This document shows positions 38,779-49,075 of a stretch of 64,000 bases of DNA, in pieces. The translations under genes were made by a program, and so were the position numbers. How positions within the stretch are numbered: position 1 is the first letter of the stretch; every line of letters begins with the position of its first letter. The DNA is from Glycine soja (lineage: Eukaryota; Streptophyta; Magnoliopsida; Fabales; Fabaceae). Under the pieces are notes generated by a model, which worked only from the letters and a program-made list of their open reading frames with translations, searched no databases and was not told the origin of the DNA. The stretch spans positions 46,055,562 through 46,119,561 of the forward strand of contig NC_041010.1 in NCBI RefSeq assembly GCF_004193775.1. The letters run 5' to 3'.

Positions 38779-41700
38779 TTGCAATGGTTTTTCTTTTTCT
38801 TTTTTCTGGATTAATGGTGTTTATAGTTTTTGAATAAGTTTTGAATTTGATTTTAGTGTCTGACTTTTAAAAATTTGATTTTAATTTTTTTATTTTAAAA
38901 ACATTTAAACTTTGATCTGTGTATAGGAGGAAAAAAATAAAAAGGGGCTAGTTTTAATGACTAATATTTTGATATTTTAAAAATAACAAGACAACAATTA
39001 ATTGATTTTTAAAGTTAAAATAAAATTAAAATTTTTAGGAACTAAAACTACAATTAACTACCCCTGTTATTGATGTATAACATTCCTTCACTCTAGCAGG
39101 TATATATTGGCATGGCAATAGTAATTAATCGGATAAGTAATTACAGAAGTGATGATGAGTCCACTAAAGAGCTTAAGGACTCTTACCTTCCAGCTTCCTT
39201 AATTTTTTTATTTTATTCATGTCATCACCTTCCAGCACTTAAGTATTTTATAATTTTGTTCTGTTGTTCAGTTCGGATTCCTTTACAAGAAAGAATTATG
39301 CTTGGTTCACTTTTTATTTTATTATATATTTTACTACTACTATAAATAAAAATATTATCTTGTTTTAACTTTATTTTTTTATTTTATAAGATAAATACAG
39401 AAAATATAAAATAACAAAACAGTTTTTACTATTTCTTACAAGAATTTTTTAAAAATAAAAACTAAGAAAAAATAATTTCATAATTATTAATCAAAATACA
39501 AAAATTACAAATCAAACGAACCTCAAATTCTTGTTTGTTCCCAGTAAGTTAATGATTTCTTCTATAACACTGATTAAAAATTGTTCGAGTGTTAGTGAAA
39601 GAAAGCTTTCCAATGTGAAAAGTTTTTAGCGTGAACTATCATAAAATTTTCTGAAATTTAAAGGAAATACTGAAGCTAAAAATTAAAATAAGAAACACTT
39701 GCATCTACTCTTATAAAGATTTATTCTTATCTATGTCCAACATTGCAATAGTGTTTTTTCTAAAGAAATTCATATGCATTTTTTTAAACGAAGGGCATAT
39801 ATGCCTATCACCACATTAAAAAATGGTTTTTTTTAGTATAATGTTCATAGAATATTATTAATAATATTTGCAATAATGGTTATTTTCAAAACAATTTTTT
39901 TTATATTCAATTTGAGATTATGTTGCAAGACCACGATTGAATGAATTGTCATTCACTGAGATGTTAGAACTGCTTGATCAGTAATAATTTTAATTAACGA
40001 TTTTTCTGTTTAAAGTGTTATAAAAATAAAATAAAAATTAATGAATTATATTAGGGAAGGTCTCAAATATAAAATTACTTGAGATCTCAAAATTTCAAGA
40101 CCCTTAACCTACTAAAATTCAACCTTATTTTTGCACTTTATATACTAGCTCTGTTTACCAAATAATATACATATCTGAAGTTGGAAGATTGTTCGGTTTA
40201 AAAGTTAGTATTTTTGAAAATCAACCTTTACTTTTAAATTTTTAATACTTTCGTGCTTCAAGATTTTGAAGTCTTTAAGTCATGGCCAAATGAATATTTC
40301 TGCTTCAGTTCCCTTAAAAGATACTCTGTTTTGGGTTTTTGGCCACCTTGAACCACATTATACAAAATTTGCTGGGACACATCTTATTAATAACTATCAA
40401 TCTTGATTTATGTTGCTTGTGTTGAGTTTTGGCAACCTGTCTGGAAGCCAATCTGAACCAAACCTTTTTGTGATTATGCTGCAATGTTCTGCAACTACCA
40501 AAGATTTGAATTTAAATTAATAAATAATGGATGGAATCTTTTAGTTGGTTTGTTTGTATTAAAACTCTCCATTGATTTAACACTTTCAACAATAGTTTTT
40601 AGATGTGGAAAACTCCTTTTACATCGATTTTTCGTTAAACTGAAATAGAATGTGTATCAGAAAGTGTTAATCTGTCAATATTTTACATCGGTTGTTTCTT
40701 ATCCGATGTAGAAAGTACCTATACAATAGCAGTAGCACATCTTTACAAAACCGATGCCATATAGGTATTATCTACATTGATTTTCTTTAGAACTCATGCA
40801 GAAAGTCATTGTTACATAACAAAAGTATATGGCAGTTGAGTTTTAAAATCCAAATCAGTCTACAAATATGTTGTTATAAATAATCTTGCAGCCAATTAGT
40901 ACTGCAAACATTAACAATCCATTCTAAACTCAAGTTAATAAACAAGGAAAACTATTTATTATATGAAAATAGAAACAAGTTAATAAACAAGTGACATTTT
41001 GATGATGATGCTTTTCATTTTTTTCCCTTTGATATTGTTTTTTTGAATGTAGAAACAAGGTAAAAGTGTCTCCAGCATAACTAACATAATCTAAAATCTA
41101 TAATTAAACTTTTACTCATGCACCTAGCTTTTTGTACTATTCTTTTTCAACGAGAATCATTATCTTCAAAAGATGTAGACTTACTAATCCAATGTTTCTG
41201 GAGCAGTTGAAGCAACTCCATCTGGAGAACTTAATTGGCTATTTATGTGAAGATGGGAGAGTGCTTAGCTTCTTGTCTAAAGATAATAGCTTTTCAGAGG
41301 CACACATTTTTTTTCTTCTTCTTTTGATCAGTTGAGTGAAATTATTCATAATTTTCCACCTCAATATATAAATTCTTATGAAAGGGGTATCGTTCTTAAT
41401 AATGATGTATGTAATGAGAGAGTTACTTTTATAAGAGTTAGATGAACCAATATAGATCATTAAATCTTACATATGCATGAATGAATAAAGATTAAAGTGG
41501 TCCTATGACGACTAGGAATTTCACTATCTTAAGACTGCAATAATAGTTATGATTACTGTTTACCGGGGTCTCAGAGGCGGTCACGTGTCATCAGATCACT
41601 AACTTCCTTGATCTTCCAGCATTGGGTAGGTGTCTTCCCCAGTACATGATCTTACAACTTTGCAGAAACTTGTGCTTTAATTTGGTAAAAATATATGTAG

Positions 41701-42801
41701 AAAGATAAATGCATATAGTAAATACAATTACATGTCTTAGCTATTTTGATTTACTTGAAGACAAAGTGTTGTGGAGTCAAATTATAGAAATTGAGCAAAG
41801 ATTATTTAGATGTATTCACCTTCAGCTTTGCAGCTGTTGCTTAGTGTCATGCTTTTTTGAACTGATGGTGTGCAAGTTGAAGTGCATCCATCTCGTTTAA
41901 CTCAATTCTTAGCTTTCAAAACTACAATCAAACTTTGTTGTTGCTTTTGTCCTCTACAAATATTGATCGTGCTTTTCTCTAACCATTGAGCATGACATGT
42001 TTATTCTTTTCTCATTCAGAAGACAAAGAATTTATCACAAGCAATGTCCTTTGGAGAAAAAATATTATTCGTTTCCACTTTTTTATTCATCACATTCACA
42101 TTTTGCCAAGCAAAGAATTATTTACTTGTCTCTTTCTCTGAAGGATCTTCATGCAACATATTGTTAGCTAGGTTTGGACTTGTATAGCTCTTAATTTTTA
42201 TAACAGTTTCGAATCAATTTATACTCTAATGAAATGTCTTAAAATTCAGTACTATATAAATACAAAACTTTCATTAATCTGTTCACCATTTTACTTTCAC
42301 TGAAAGCTTTTGAAACTTGGACATATTGGAATTAATTTTTGTAATATCTTATTCACTCATACAATATTACGCCAATTTCAATTTAATCAAATTCATAAAA
42401 TCAAGATCAGCAAAACTATATGCATAATCTATTCATATTATCTACTTTTCTTCTTTGCAAAACATTGATTCAGAGTAACCCTACTTTAAAAAGACTAAAA
42501 AGGTTGCATAGTCTCTAACTATGAGAAAATCTAGAGATCCAAATTTGGCTTTGCGTTTTAGTTGTTACCTTTAATTCCAAAAGAAATTAAGCATTGCTAG
42601 CGCTTGAGCTTAAAAGGTTCAATATCTGCTACACTTTCTATTCACGCCTTCTCAACAAAATAATTCTTTTATGTTCAGTATTCTTCAATGAATAAAAAGA
42701 TTTCACGCGTTTCTTATCTTTATTCTCATTATTTCTCTTCTCAAGCAAAGAATTTAACCTCTCTTTCTCTCATGATAAAAATTCTCATAAGAAAGTGTCC
42801 C

Positions 42802-42833
<32 letters not shown>

Positions 42834-42950
42834 GGGTTATGATCATTGTTTGCTCATGCAAAGAAACCAAGCAGAAAAACAACGACAGTTTTTCTTTTAA
42901 GTGAATTCAATCTCGTGCCTGAGTCTGATCAAACTTTTTTCATTTACATC
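38100..42950. other. Intergenic, no gene recognised
   Basis: AT-rich DNA after the ARM-gene 3' end. It contains a 70-bp TA microsatellite (38706-38775) and an inverted-repeat-like AT tract (38830-39060). Around 40620-40790, repeated ACATCGG / CCGATGT words resemble internal repeats of legume DNA transposons. A CT/AT microsatellite lies at 42801-42833. Short frames here (for example 39112-39345) show no recognisable protein. Confidence 0.55.
38706..38775. repeat. (TA)n microsatellite, about 70 bp
   Basis: About 35 uninterrupted TA units, one of the two longest dinucleotide arrays in the window. It lies about 650 bp past the ARM-gene stop. Confidence 0.95.
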
Positions 42951-43059
42951 CCATTTTGTCCATTACCTTTGTGTTTCTAATTTTTTTTTTAAAAAAAAGA
43001 CAAGAAATTACAAAACAAAACAAACAAAAAATTCTGTATATTATATTCGAGTTTGTTCT

Positions 43060-43640
43060 TGAATCCAAAAACAAGATAACCAGGGATCAAGTTTGGTTCT
43101 GTGTTGTTCAGGGGTGCAGGCAAAACACAAGGAGCCGAAGACTTTTAAGCCAAGCAAGTTTGGCTCTGTGTTATTCACAGTATAGCTCTTCTTTGATTTG
43201 TAATATCCATTGTGATAAGAGCGTCCTCTACCTCTTCCACCTCCATTTCCTCTGTGGAATTAAACAACACCTTCGAGTCTTCCAATGAAGCACCAGTGAG
43301 TTGCCTCTCTTGTTGCAACACTGAAGAGAAAACCTTGTTGATGGAAGGAATTGAAGGGGCTCCATCAACAAGATTTGAGTTTTCACAGTTCCATACAACT
43401 CATTAAGTCCTTTCAAAATGCACACAACATATGCTGAATCCTTATACTTCTTAACAGACTTTATTTTGTCACAATTGCATTTAACATGGCAAGTACAATT
43501 GGGAATTGGTCTCTGCACTTCTAATTCATCCCATAGGGTTTTGAGTTCAGTGAAAAATTCAGAAACGGGTCTTTCACCTTGCTTAATTGAATGTATATAT
43601 CTCCTGATGAAAATATTGGCATACTACATGGATGCTCAGA
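43060..43640 (-). mobile_element. Ty1/copia retrotransposon remnant (gag joined to integrase)
   Basis: On the minus strand the sequence reads QGERPVSEFFTELKTLWDEL, then RPIPNCTCHVKCNC, KKYKDSAYVVCILKGLNELY and VKTQILLMEP, the gag (UBN2-type) block of plant Ty1/copia elements. After a frameshift it continues NKVFSSVLQQERQL. Further on, LLGLKVFGSLCFACTPEQHR and TKLDP match the end of the copia integrase region. Protease and the integrase catalytic core are absent, so gag and integrase sequences have been brought together by deletion. It is inactive. No LTRs were identified. Confidence 0.8.
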
Positions 43641-43855
43641 ATGTTAAAATGAATTCGACACTTTAACAACTTGCCTTGACTATTTTATTAAAATGGGAGA
43701 TATTGGTATGGAGTAAAATTAAAACATCAAATCAAAAATTAAGGGAGTAGATTTTAGCAACACCATAGTTTATAATGCATATTCCTGCTTTTTACCATAA
43801 TCTGTAATAAGTGAAATTTTCATTTTAAATAAGAATATTACAAGCACCCCTCCTA

Positions 43856-43877
43856 ATATATATATATATATATATAT
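43856..43877. repeat. (TA)n microsatellite
   Basis: About eleven TA units, roughly 45 bp left of the LTR element's target duplication. Confidence 0.9.
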
Positions 43878-43925
43878 GTTAAGCTCTTTAAATTAATGAC
43901 CGTTTTGCATGTACTGGTGGAGAAG

Positions 43926-44273
43926 TGATAGCAATACCAACATCACCTACCAGGCCCATAAGGACACGTAGCAAGCCCACTTACTTGGCAGATTACACAT
44001 AGAAGATTCAAGAACCAAGCACGTGGGAAATTCATTCGTTAGGAGATATTTCAATTCTGTTAATTGTGCTATTGCTCTGTATCTTTCTGCTATGATAGCT
44101 AACCAATTCTGTTATGGAGTTGCACTAGGATAGCCTTTAAATACCATTTAGTAATAAGAATAAGACACACAGAGCAATTTTTCAGTCATTTCTTATCTTG
44201 AGGAGTTTTCCTTGTTCTCGAATACAAGGCACATTGCTACTTCTTTTCCTTATCACCTTCCGGGACCCTATCA
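43926..44273 (+). repeat. 5' LTR (348 bp)
   Basis: TG...CA ends, with a TATA-like TTTAAATA at 44136-44143 and a following AATAAG-rich stretch, so U3 and R elements look intact. It is the likely promoter of the chimeric transcript. Confidence 0.95.
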
Positions 44274-44293
44274 ATTGGTCCGACCTGCCATCC

Positions 44294-44332
44294 ATGGCTG
44301 CCTTCCATGGCTGCCTTCCATGGCTGCCTCTA
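44294..44332 (+). repeat. 13-bp repeat placing an ATG in each frame
   Basis: ATGGCTGCCTTCC occurs at 44294 and 44307, followed by ATGGCTGCCTCTA at 44320. Because 13 is not a multiple of 3, the three ATGs fall in three different frames. Only the one at 44307 opens the 1006-codon frame. Confidence 0.85.
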
Positions 44333-47327
44333 CCTGCCGGAACCACTACCTTCCACCATACCCACTCCCTACAGTCACCTACCGCCCATGGCTGCCTCTC
44401 ATGGCTTCCTCTACCCCTACTCCGGCCATGCCATAGCACACCACCTGCAACCACCCCTGCAACAGCCATCCATTCCATCTCAGCACCCACCTTCTCTTTA
44501 TGTACATCCAGCTCAATCCCTTGGGATTGATTTTGAGAGTACCCGGCTCCGCTTGCTAGCCTTGTGCGATACCCGGAACCGCCCCCCGTTTCCTTCTTCG
44601 GTGCAGCCACCACCGCCTCCGCCGCCTCCGCCACCGCCGCCGCCTCTGCCTCACCCTCACATACCTCCTCCTCAGTTCACATCACACTCCCACGTTCCTC
44701 CTCAGCTTTATCCTCAGGAATGGGGCAACCCAAACTGCCCAATGCCGCCCACGATACCTCACTCCCACGTTCCTCCTTCCCTTCCTATGCCGCCTGTGAT
44801 TCCATGCTCCGCACCCAGGCAACAAAGCCCCACACCCACCCCAACTCTGCTTCCCATGGCTGGAAAAGGAGATAGTCTTGCTATCGGAATCGATTCCGAC
44901 ACCACCTGCTTCCCCGTCAGCGTGTGGCAGCACCATCGTGTCGAAATCATCACCACTGATCAGCGTAACAGAACCACACCGTCTCATGTTGCTTTCACCG
45001 AACGATTGATTGGTGACGCCACCAAGGACCAGGTCACCTTGAACCCCATCAATACCATTTTCGATGTTGGTGCCTCCATACAGAGTGATATGCAGCTATG
45101 GCCTCCTAAGGCTATCCCTGGCCCTCCTGACAAACCTACGATTGTGGTCAACTACAAAGGTAAATCCAGTGTTCTTGAATCTTTCGCTGGTATTAATCTG
45201 CCACGTGGCCAAGGCATTTGCACTAAGGTGCCCTTAGATATTAGGCTCTGGAATCACCTTCTTCCAACCCCAGAGCTTGTGTTGGAGTTCTATGGCAAGA
45301 TTTTTTCAACAGATGAAGCACACGTTTCTCAGGCCATAAATGCTGCCATAGAAAAGCTTGCTGGCCATGGCAAAGGGATTTCCAACAACCCTTTGACATT
45401 GTTGGTAAAGAAGAATGGCGTTCCTGATCTTTATTTGGTGGATCTTCTCGGTATAACTCAGGTTCTAGTTCATGGACACCCAGAGAATATTTATGACCAG
45501 ATTACGGATATGATCATGGAGCATATAAATCCGGAAGAAAACGTTTTACTGCATGTTTTCTCTGTTAACGCTAATTTTCCTACTTGTGAGCCCATTAGGA
45601 TGTCTCCCAGTATTGACAACACTGTGCTCAGGACTTTGGCTGTGGTGACAAAGACTACCAAGTCTCCTGAAGGATTGTTAGAGAAAGTTTTAGTTGATGA
45701 AGTCAATCTTGGTCTTGGTGATGAAATTTATGAGGATGCTAGAATGGAAGAACAACAGTTGTTTGAGTTCCATCCATCTCTTTTCAAAATTCATGAGTCT
45801 ATTGTGGGTGTTTCAATTTTAGCAAACGAATTGGTTCAGATTCAAGTCCAGGTCTATGACAGTGAATGTATGAAGACTTATGACAACAATTTGCTTGGCC
45901 AATTTGAGTCTGATGTTAATGTGGTTAAAGCTTTGATAATTATGTATGTGCAATGTGGCGATATCAACACTGCTAGGTTGGTGTTTGACAAAATGCCTAA
46001 TCAGGACATGACTTTGTGGAGTGCCTTGATTTCTAGCTATTTTGAATACAAGGAGCCTTTTCTTTTGAGGTATGACTTAACAGCTCCATTTGCTATGTTT
46101 GTGGCTATGACTGGTCGAATATCTTTCGAAAGATACCAAATAGCCAAGGTTTACAGAAGGGATCACCCATCCAAGGGAAGATACTATGAATTTTATCAAT
46201 GTGACTTTGATGTTGCTTGTACCCTTGGTCTGTCTGAAATTATAGGCCTGGATTATTCCAATGGAGTTATATTCGAAGTTGTTTCTCAAAGAGACACTCA
46301 GCTTGGGTCAATTGCTGCCAGTAGCCAATATGATCATCTTATAGGGATGATTGGCTCAAGATCAATGCCTGTAGTTGGTGTGAGTATGAGAATTGAAGGA
46401 GTATTGGTCATACTGAAGCAACTACAGACAGGCATTCACTACATCATAGAAGAAAGCAAGGAGACCGTGGCGACTTTTCTGTTCTTGGAGAGACTCAAGA
46501 AGAACAACTATGAAGTTCTCTTCATGGTGAATGCAATTGTTGAGTATGCAGTTGGGCAACCCAAGGCCTACAATGGAAAGAAATTGGCTTCAGCCACAAA
46601 GGAAAGGTTGAAGCTGGATGATGAGACCGTGGAGGAGAAAAAGAAGGTAGCGAATAAGAAGAAGTCATTTGACGAGCTTTACAAAGGATTAGTTGTTGAG
46701 AAAATTGACAGAATTGATACTAAAGAGCATTTTGCTGCTAAGCATTTTTCTGTTGCGGGTCAACTAGAGTTTATGGTTGTCCTCTTTATCCCCTTGAAGG
46801 CACCTTTTGATCTCTTTGACACTTGGAAGATGCCTAGTAAAATCAAACTCTTTGTTAGGGGTATTGTGGATTCTGAGGATCTTCCTCTCAACATTTATAG
46901 AGCATTGCTGCAGCAGAACAAGATCCTGAAAGCCATTAGGAAAAACTTGGTTAAGAAGGGCATTGAAATGTTCTTGGAAATTGCTGAAAACAAAGAGAAC
47001 TATAACCAGTTTTATGCAGCCCTCTCTAAAAATCTGAAACTTGGTATTCATGAGGTTTCTCCGAACAAGACAAAACTCACTGAATTGCTCAAGTGTCACC
47101 CAACTAAGAGTGGTGATGTGATGACCAACCTCAAGGTCTATGTTACCAACATCCACGAAGTACAGACTGACATCTACTACATAACTGGTGAAAGCATGAA
47201 CCTTGCTGTGAATTTCCCTATTTCCATTTTGTTTTCATTGTCCAACCTTGAGGACAAGGTTGTTTTTGAAGCGGTGGGTAATGATAGCAATACCAACATC
47301 ACCTACCAGGCCCATAAGGACACGTAG
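44307..47327 (+). CDS. Chimeric ORF: HSP70, dynamin, PPR, HisRS and HSP90 fragments
   Basis: One 1006-codon frame with no internal stop. Residues 1-186 are Pro-rich with a poly-Pro run (101-113). Residues 187-285 are an HSP70 N-terminus (AIGIDSDTT in place of the usual [25 protein letters not shown]). Residues 286 to about 510 are a DRP4-type dynamin GTPase piece ([44 protein letters not shown]) lacking the first half of its P-loop. Residues 510-535 are HSP70 again (DNNLLGQFE). Residues 536-581 are one PPR unit ([14 protein letters not shown]). Residues 582-704 are HisRS motifs 2 and 3 ([33 protein letters not shown]). Residues 705-800 are the HSP90 C-terminal domain and 807-968 the HSP90 segment that normally precedes it. 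The last 15 codons lie in the 3' LTR. ATGs at 44294, 44307 and 44320 lie in three frames. All enzymatic domains are partial, so no catalysis is expected. Translation is unproven. Confidence 0.85.
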   Translation: MAAFHGCLYLPEPLPSTIPTPYSHLPPMAASHGFLYPYSGHAIAHHLQPPLQQPSIPSQHPPSLYVHPAQSLGIDFESTRLRLLALCDTRNRPPFPSSVQPPPPPPPPPPPPPLPHPHIPPPQFTSHSHVPPQLYPQEWGNPNCPMPPTIPHSHVPPSLPMPPVIPCSAPRQQSPTPTPTLLPMAGKGDSLAIGIDSDTTCFPVSVWQHHRVEIITTDQRNRTTPSHVAFTERLIGDATKDQVTLNPINTIFDVGASIQSDMQLWPPKAIPGPPDKPTIVVNYKGKSSVLESFAGINLPRGQGICTKVPLDIRLWNHLLPTPELVLEFYGKIFSTDEAHVSQAINAAIEKLAGHGKGISNNPLTLLVKKNGVPDLYLVDLLGITQVLVHGHPENIYDQITDMIMEHINPEENVLLHVFSVNANFPTCEPIRMSPSIDNTVLRTLAVVTKTTKSPEGLLEKVLVDEVNLGLGDEIYEDARMEEQQLFEFHPSLFKIHESIVGVSILANELVQIQVQVYDSECMKTYDNNLLGQFESDVNVVKALIIMYVQCGDINTARLVFDKMPNQDMTLWSALISSYFEYKEPFLLRYDLTAPFAMFVAMTGRISFERYQIAKVYRRDHPSKGRYYEFYQCDFDVACTLGLSEIIGLDYSNGVIFEVVSQRDTQLGSIAASSQYDHLIGMIGSRSMPVVGVSMRIEGVLVILKQLQTGIHYIIEESKETVATFLFLERLKKNNYEVLFMVNAIVEYAVGQPKAYNGKKLASATKERLKLDDETVEEKKKVANKKKSFDELYKGLVVEKIDRIDTKEHFAAKHFSVAGQLEFMVVLFIPLKAPFDLFDTWKMPSKIKLFVRGIVDSEDLPLNIYRALLQQNKILKAIRKNLVKKGIEMFLEIAENKENYNQFYAALSKNLKLGIHEVSPNKTKLTELLKCHPTKSGDVMTNLKVYVTNIHEVQTDIYYITGESMNLAVNFPISILFSLSNLEDKVVFEAVGNDSNTNITYQAHKDT

Positions 47328-47629
47328 CAAGCCCACTTACTTGGCAGATTACACATAGAAGATTCAAGAACCAAGCACGTGGGAAATTCATTCGTTAGGA
47401 GATATTTCAATTCTGTTAATTGTGCTATTGCTCTGTATCTTTCTGCTATGATAGCTAACCAATTCTGTTATGGAGTTGCACTAGGATAGCCTTTAAATAC
47501 CATTTAGTAATAAGAATAAGACACACAGAGCAATTTTTCAGTCATTTCTTATCTTGAGGAGTTTTCCTTGTTCTCGAATACAAGGCACATTGCTACTTCT
47601 TTTCCTTATCACCTTCCGGGACCCTATCA
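47282..47629 (+). repeat. 3' LTR (348 bp)
   Basis: I could find no difference from the 5' LTR. The chimeric ORF runs 46 bases into it and stops at TAG 47325-47327. Confidence 0.95.
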
Positions 47630-48019
47630 AGAAGTCTGCATGCGATATACAGTATTTGAAACTCGGTAATAAAAGAAATAAAAAATATCATAAAATATTA
47701 CTAGAATTTTTCTGAACTCCTCACATTGGGCTTGTGCAAAAATCCAACAAATATAGTTAAGTTACAAAAATACGCCATTGAGCTTCTTAAAGTAGTCTTC
47801 TCGTGTAAGGCGTGTTGCTAGCATTTTTTGTAAATGCAATTGATAGTATTAAAATTTTATCATACTTTTTCATTGTAATACAACATCATTATTTTATTCA
47901 TATATAGTAAAATGAGTTGGGTCTCACACTAGTATTACAATCTCTTTTATATATTTGTTTTGAATAATTTTTAGATTTTTCCAAACATTGAGCAATTGTC
48001 ACTCAGCAAGGAAGACGCC

Positions 48020-48534
48020 ATGGCGATATCTCATGGATTGTTTCAGGCAAAGCCAAATTCTCAAACGGTATTGCTTTCATAACTCTTTCTTACTTTGCTC
48101 TCATTACTTGGTGGAATAATTGTGGTCACATCTAGAGGGGTGTGTTGAAAGTCACACGTAACAGATAATCATGACAAAAATGGAATAGGTTAAAATCTCA
48201 CATCGAATAGAGATTATATCAAAATAAACTATATAAATGAGAAATAATCTTTATTTTATAAATTAGTTTTATAGGGTTGACTCAAAGCCCAAACTCACTC
48301 TTCACAGTAATGTTTGTTATAATCACTGATGTCCTTCCTTTCTGTTTTAGATATTATTACACTTATTGTTTCCTGTTTTTGTCTTCTTTTTCTCACAAAA
48401 TTACCTTTTTGTTGCTTTTCTCATTTACTATACCCTTTGGTTTCGTGTTTTTTTATTTTCTTAGCGGTTTTGATTCCTAGGTTATCCCTAACTTAGAGCA
48501 TCAAGCAATAACTAAGGAAGACATTTTTGGTTGA
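48020..48534 (+). other. Candidate two-exon micro-ORF or gene remnant (33 aa)
   Basis: ATG at 48020 opens 16 codons (MAISHGLFQAKPNSQT) ending exactly at a GTATTG donor (48068). After a T-rich stretch, TTCCTAG at 48474-48480 is followed by 17 in-frame codons (VIPNLEHQAITKEDIFG) and TGA. The frame fit across GT-AG sites is suggestive, but I recognise no family and 33 aa is easily matched by chance. It could be the 5' scrap of a lost gene. Confidence 0.2.
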
Positions 48535-48749
48535 GATTAAACCAGCGTCACCAGTAAAGATGTAACAGATCATTATACCACCCCAACAGCACAAGGAAGC
48601 AAAAAGAGGTGTGTACAAATGAAACAATATACCCATCAAGGAGCTGAACATCCTGATGTATGCACTTGTATGTTAGACTTCTTCCACCCACTTGATCCAT
48701 TGGATAAATAAATCACTAAAGTTCTATTATATGGTACGTATTGACAGAA

Positions 48750-48780
48750 CAACAACAACAAAAGCCTTATCCCACTGGGT
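48750..48780 (-). mobile_element. SINE 3'-end fragment
   Basis: On the minus strand it reads CCCAGTGGGATAAGGCTTTT followed by GTT repeats. This is the same terminus as the SINE in the RING gene, here reduced to its last 30 or so bases. Confidence 0.6.
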
Positions 48781-49044
48781 ATTGACACAAAGAAGACAAA
48801 ATCCGAGTCATGCTTCATGTACTGAGGTATATATGATAGAACAGGGCAGCTGATACTGGACTTGACATTACTACTAAGCTCTTCCTGGTCACAGCTTCGA
48901 GTACTGAGTCATTTATGTTGTAACAGAACTGATATCAAAGCAAGAGAAAAATTACCATCCGAGCTCTGTGTTCAAGTAACAGAACCATCGGTCAGCACCT
49001 TCCCCAGGACAATGAAGTACTTGTTTCCAGCCAAACTAAACAGC

Positions 49045-49071
<27 letters not shown>
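49045..49071. repeat. (TA)n microsatellite
   Basis: About 13 TA units. Confidence 0.9.

Positions 49072-49075
<4 letters not shown>

Larger units (their letters stand above)
43926..47629 (+). mobile_element. Gene-capturing LTR retrotransposon, intact termini
   Basis: Two direct repeats of 348 bp (43926-44273 and 47282-47629) begin TGATAGCAATACC and end CCCTATCA. They are flanked by AGAAG at 43921-43925 and 47630-47634, a perfect 5-bp target duplication. Read base by base, the two LTRs appear identical, implying a very recent insertion. The sequence after LTR1, ATTGGTCCGACC, starts like a primer-binding site (TGG) but does not match the usual initiator-Met site TGGTATCAGAGC beyond the first bases. 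The purine-rich GAAGCGGTGGGTAA before LTR2 is the likely polypurine tract. No gag, protease, reverse transcriptase or RNase H is present. The interior is a chimeric ORF of host-gene pieces. The ORF tail [18 protein letters not shown] resembles the end of Ty3/gypsy polyproteins, which suggests a gypsy parent. It must have been mobilised in trans. Confidence 0.95.

Noticed and set aside
40620..40790. Repeated ACATCGG / CCGATGT words
   Set aside because: They look like internal repeats of legume DNA transposons, but I could not define ends or a target duplication, so no element is called.
44182..44634. Minus-strand 150-codon frame across the element's proline-rich start
   Set aside because: It is the shadow of a GC-rich, Pro-rich sense frame. 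Its composition is explained by the complement of CCN codons.
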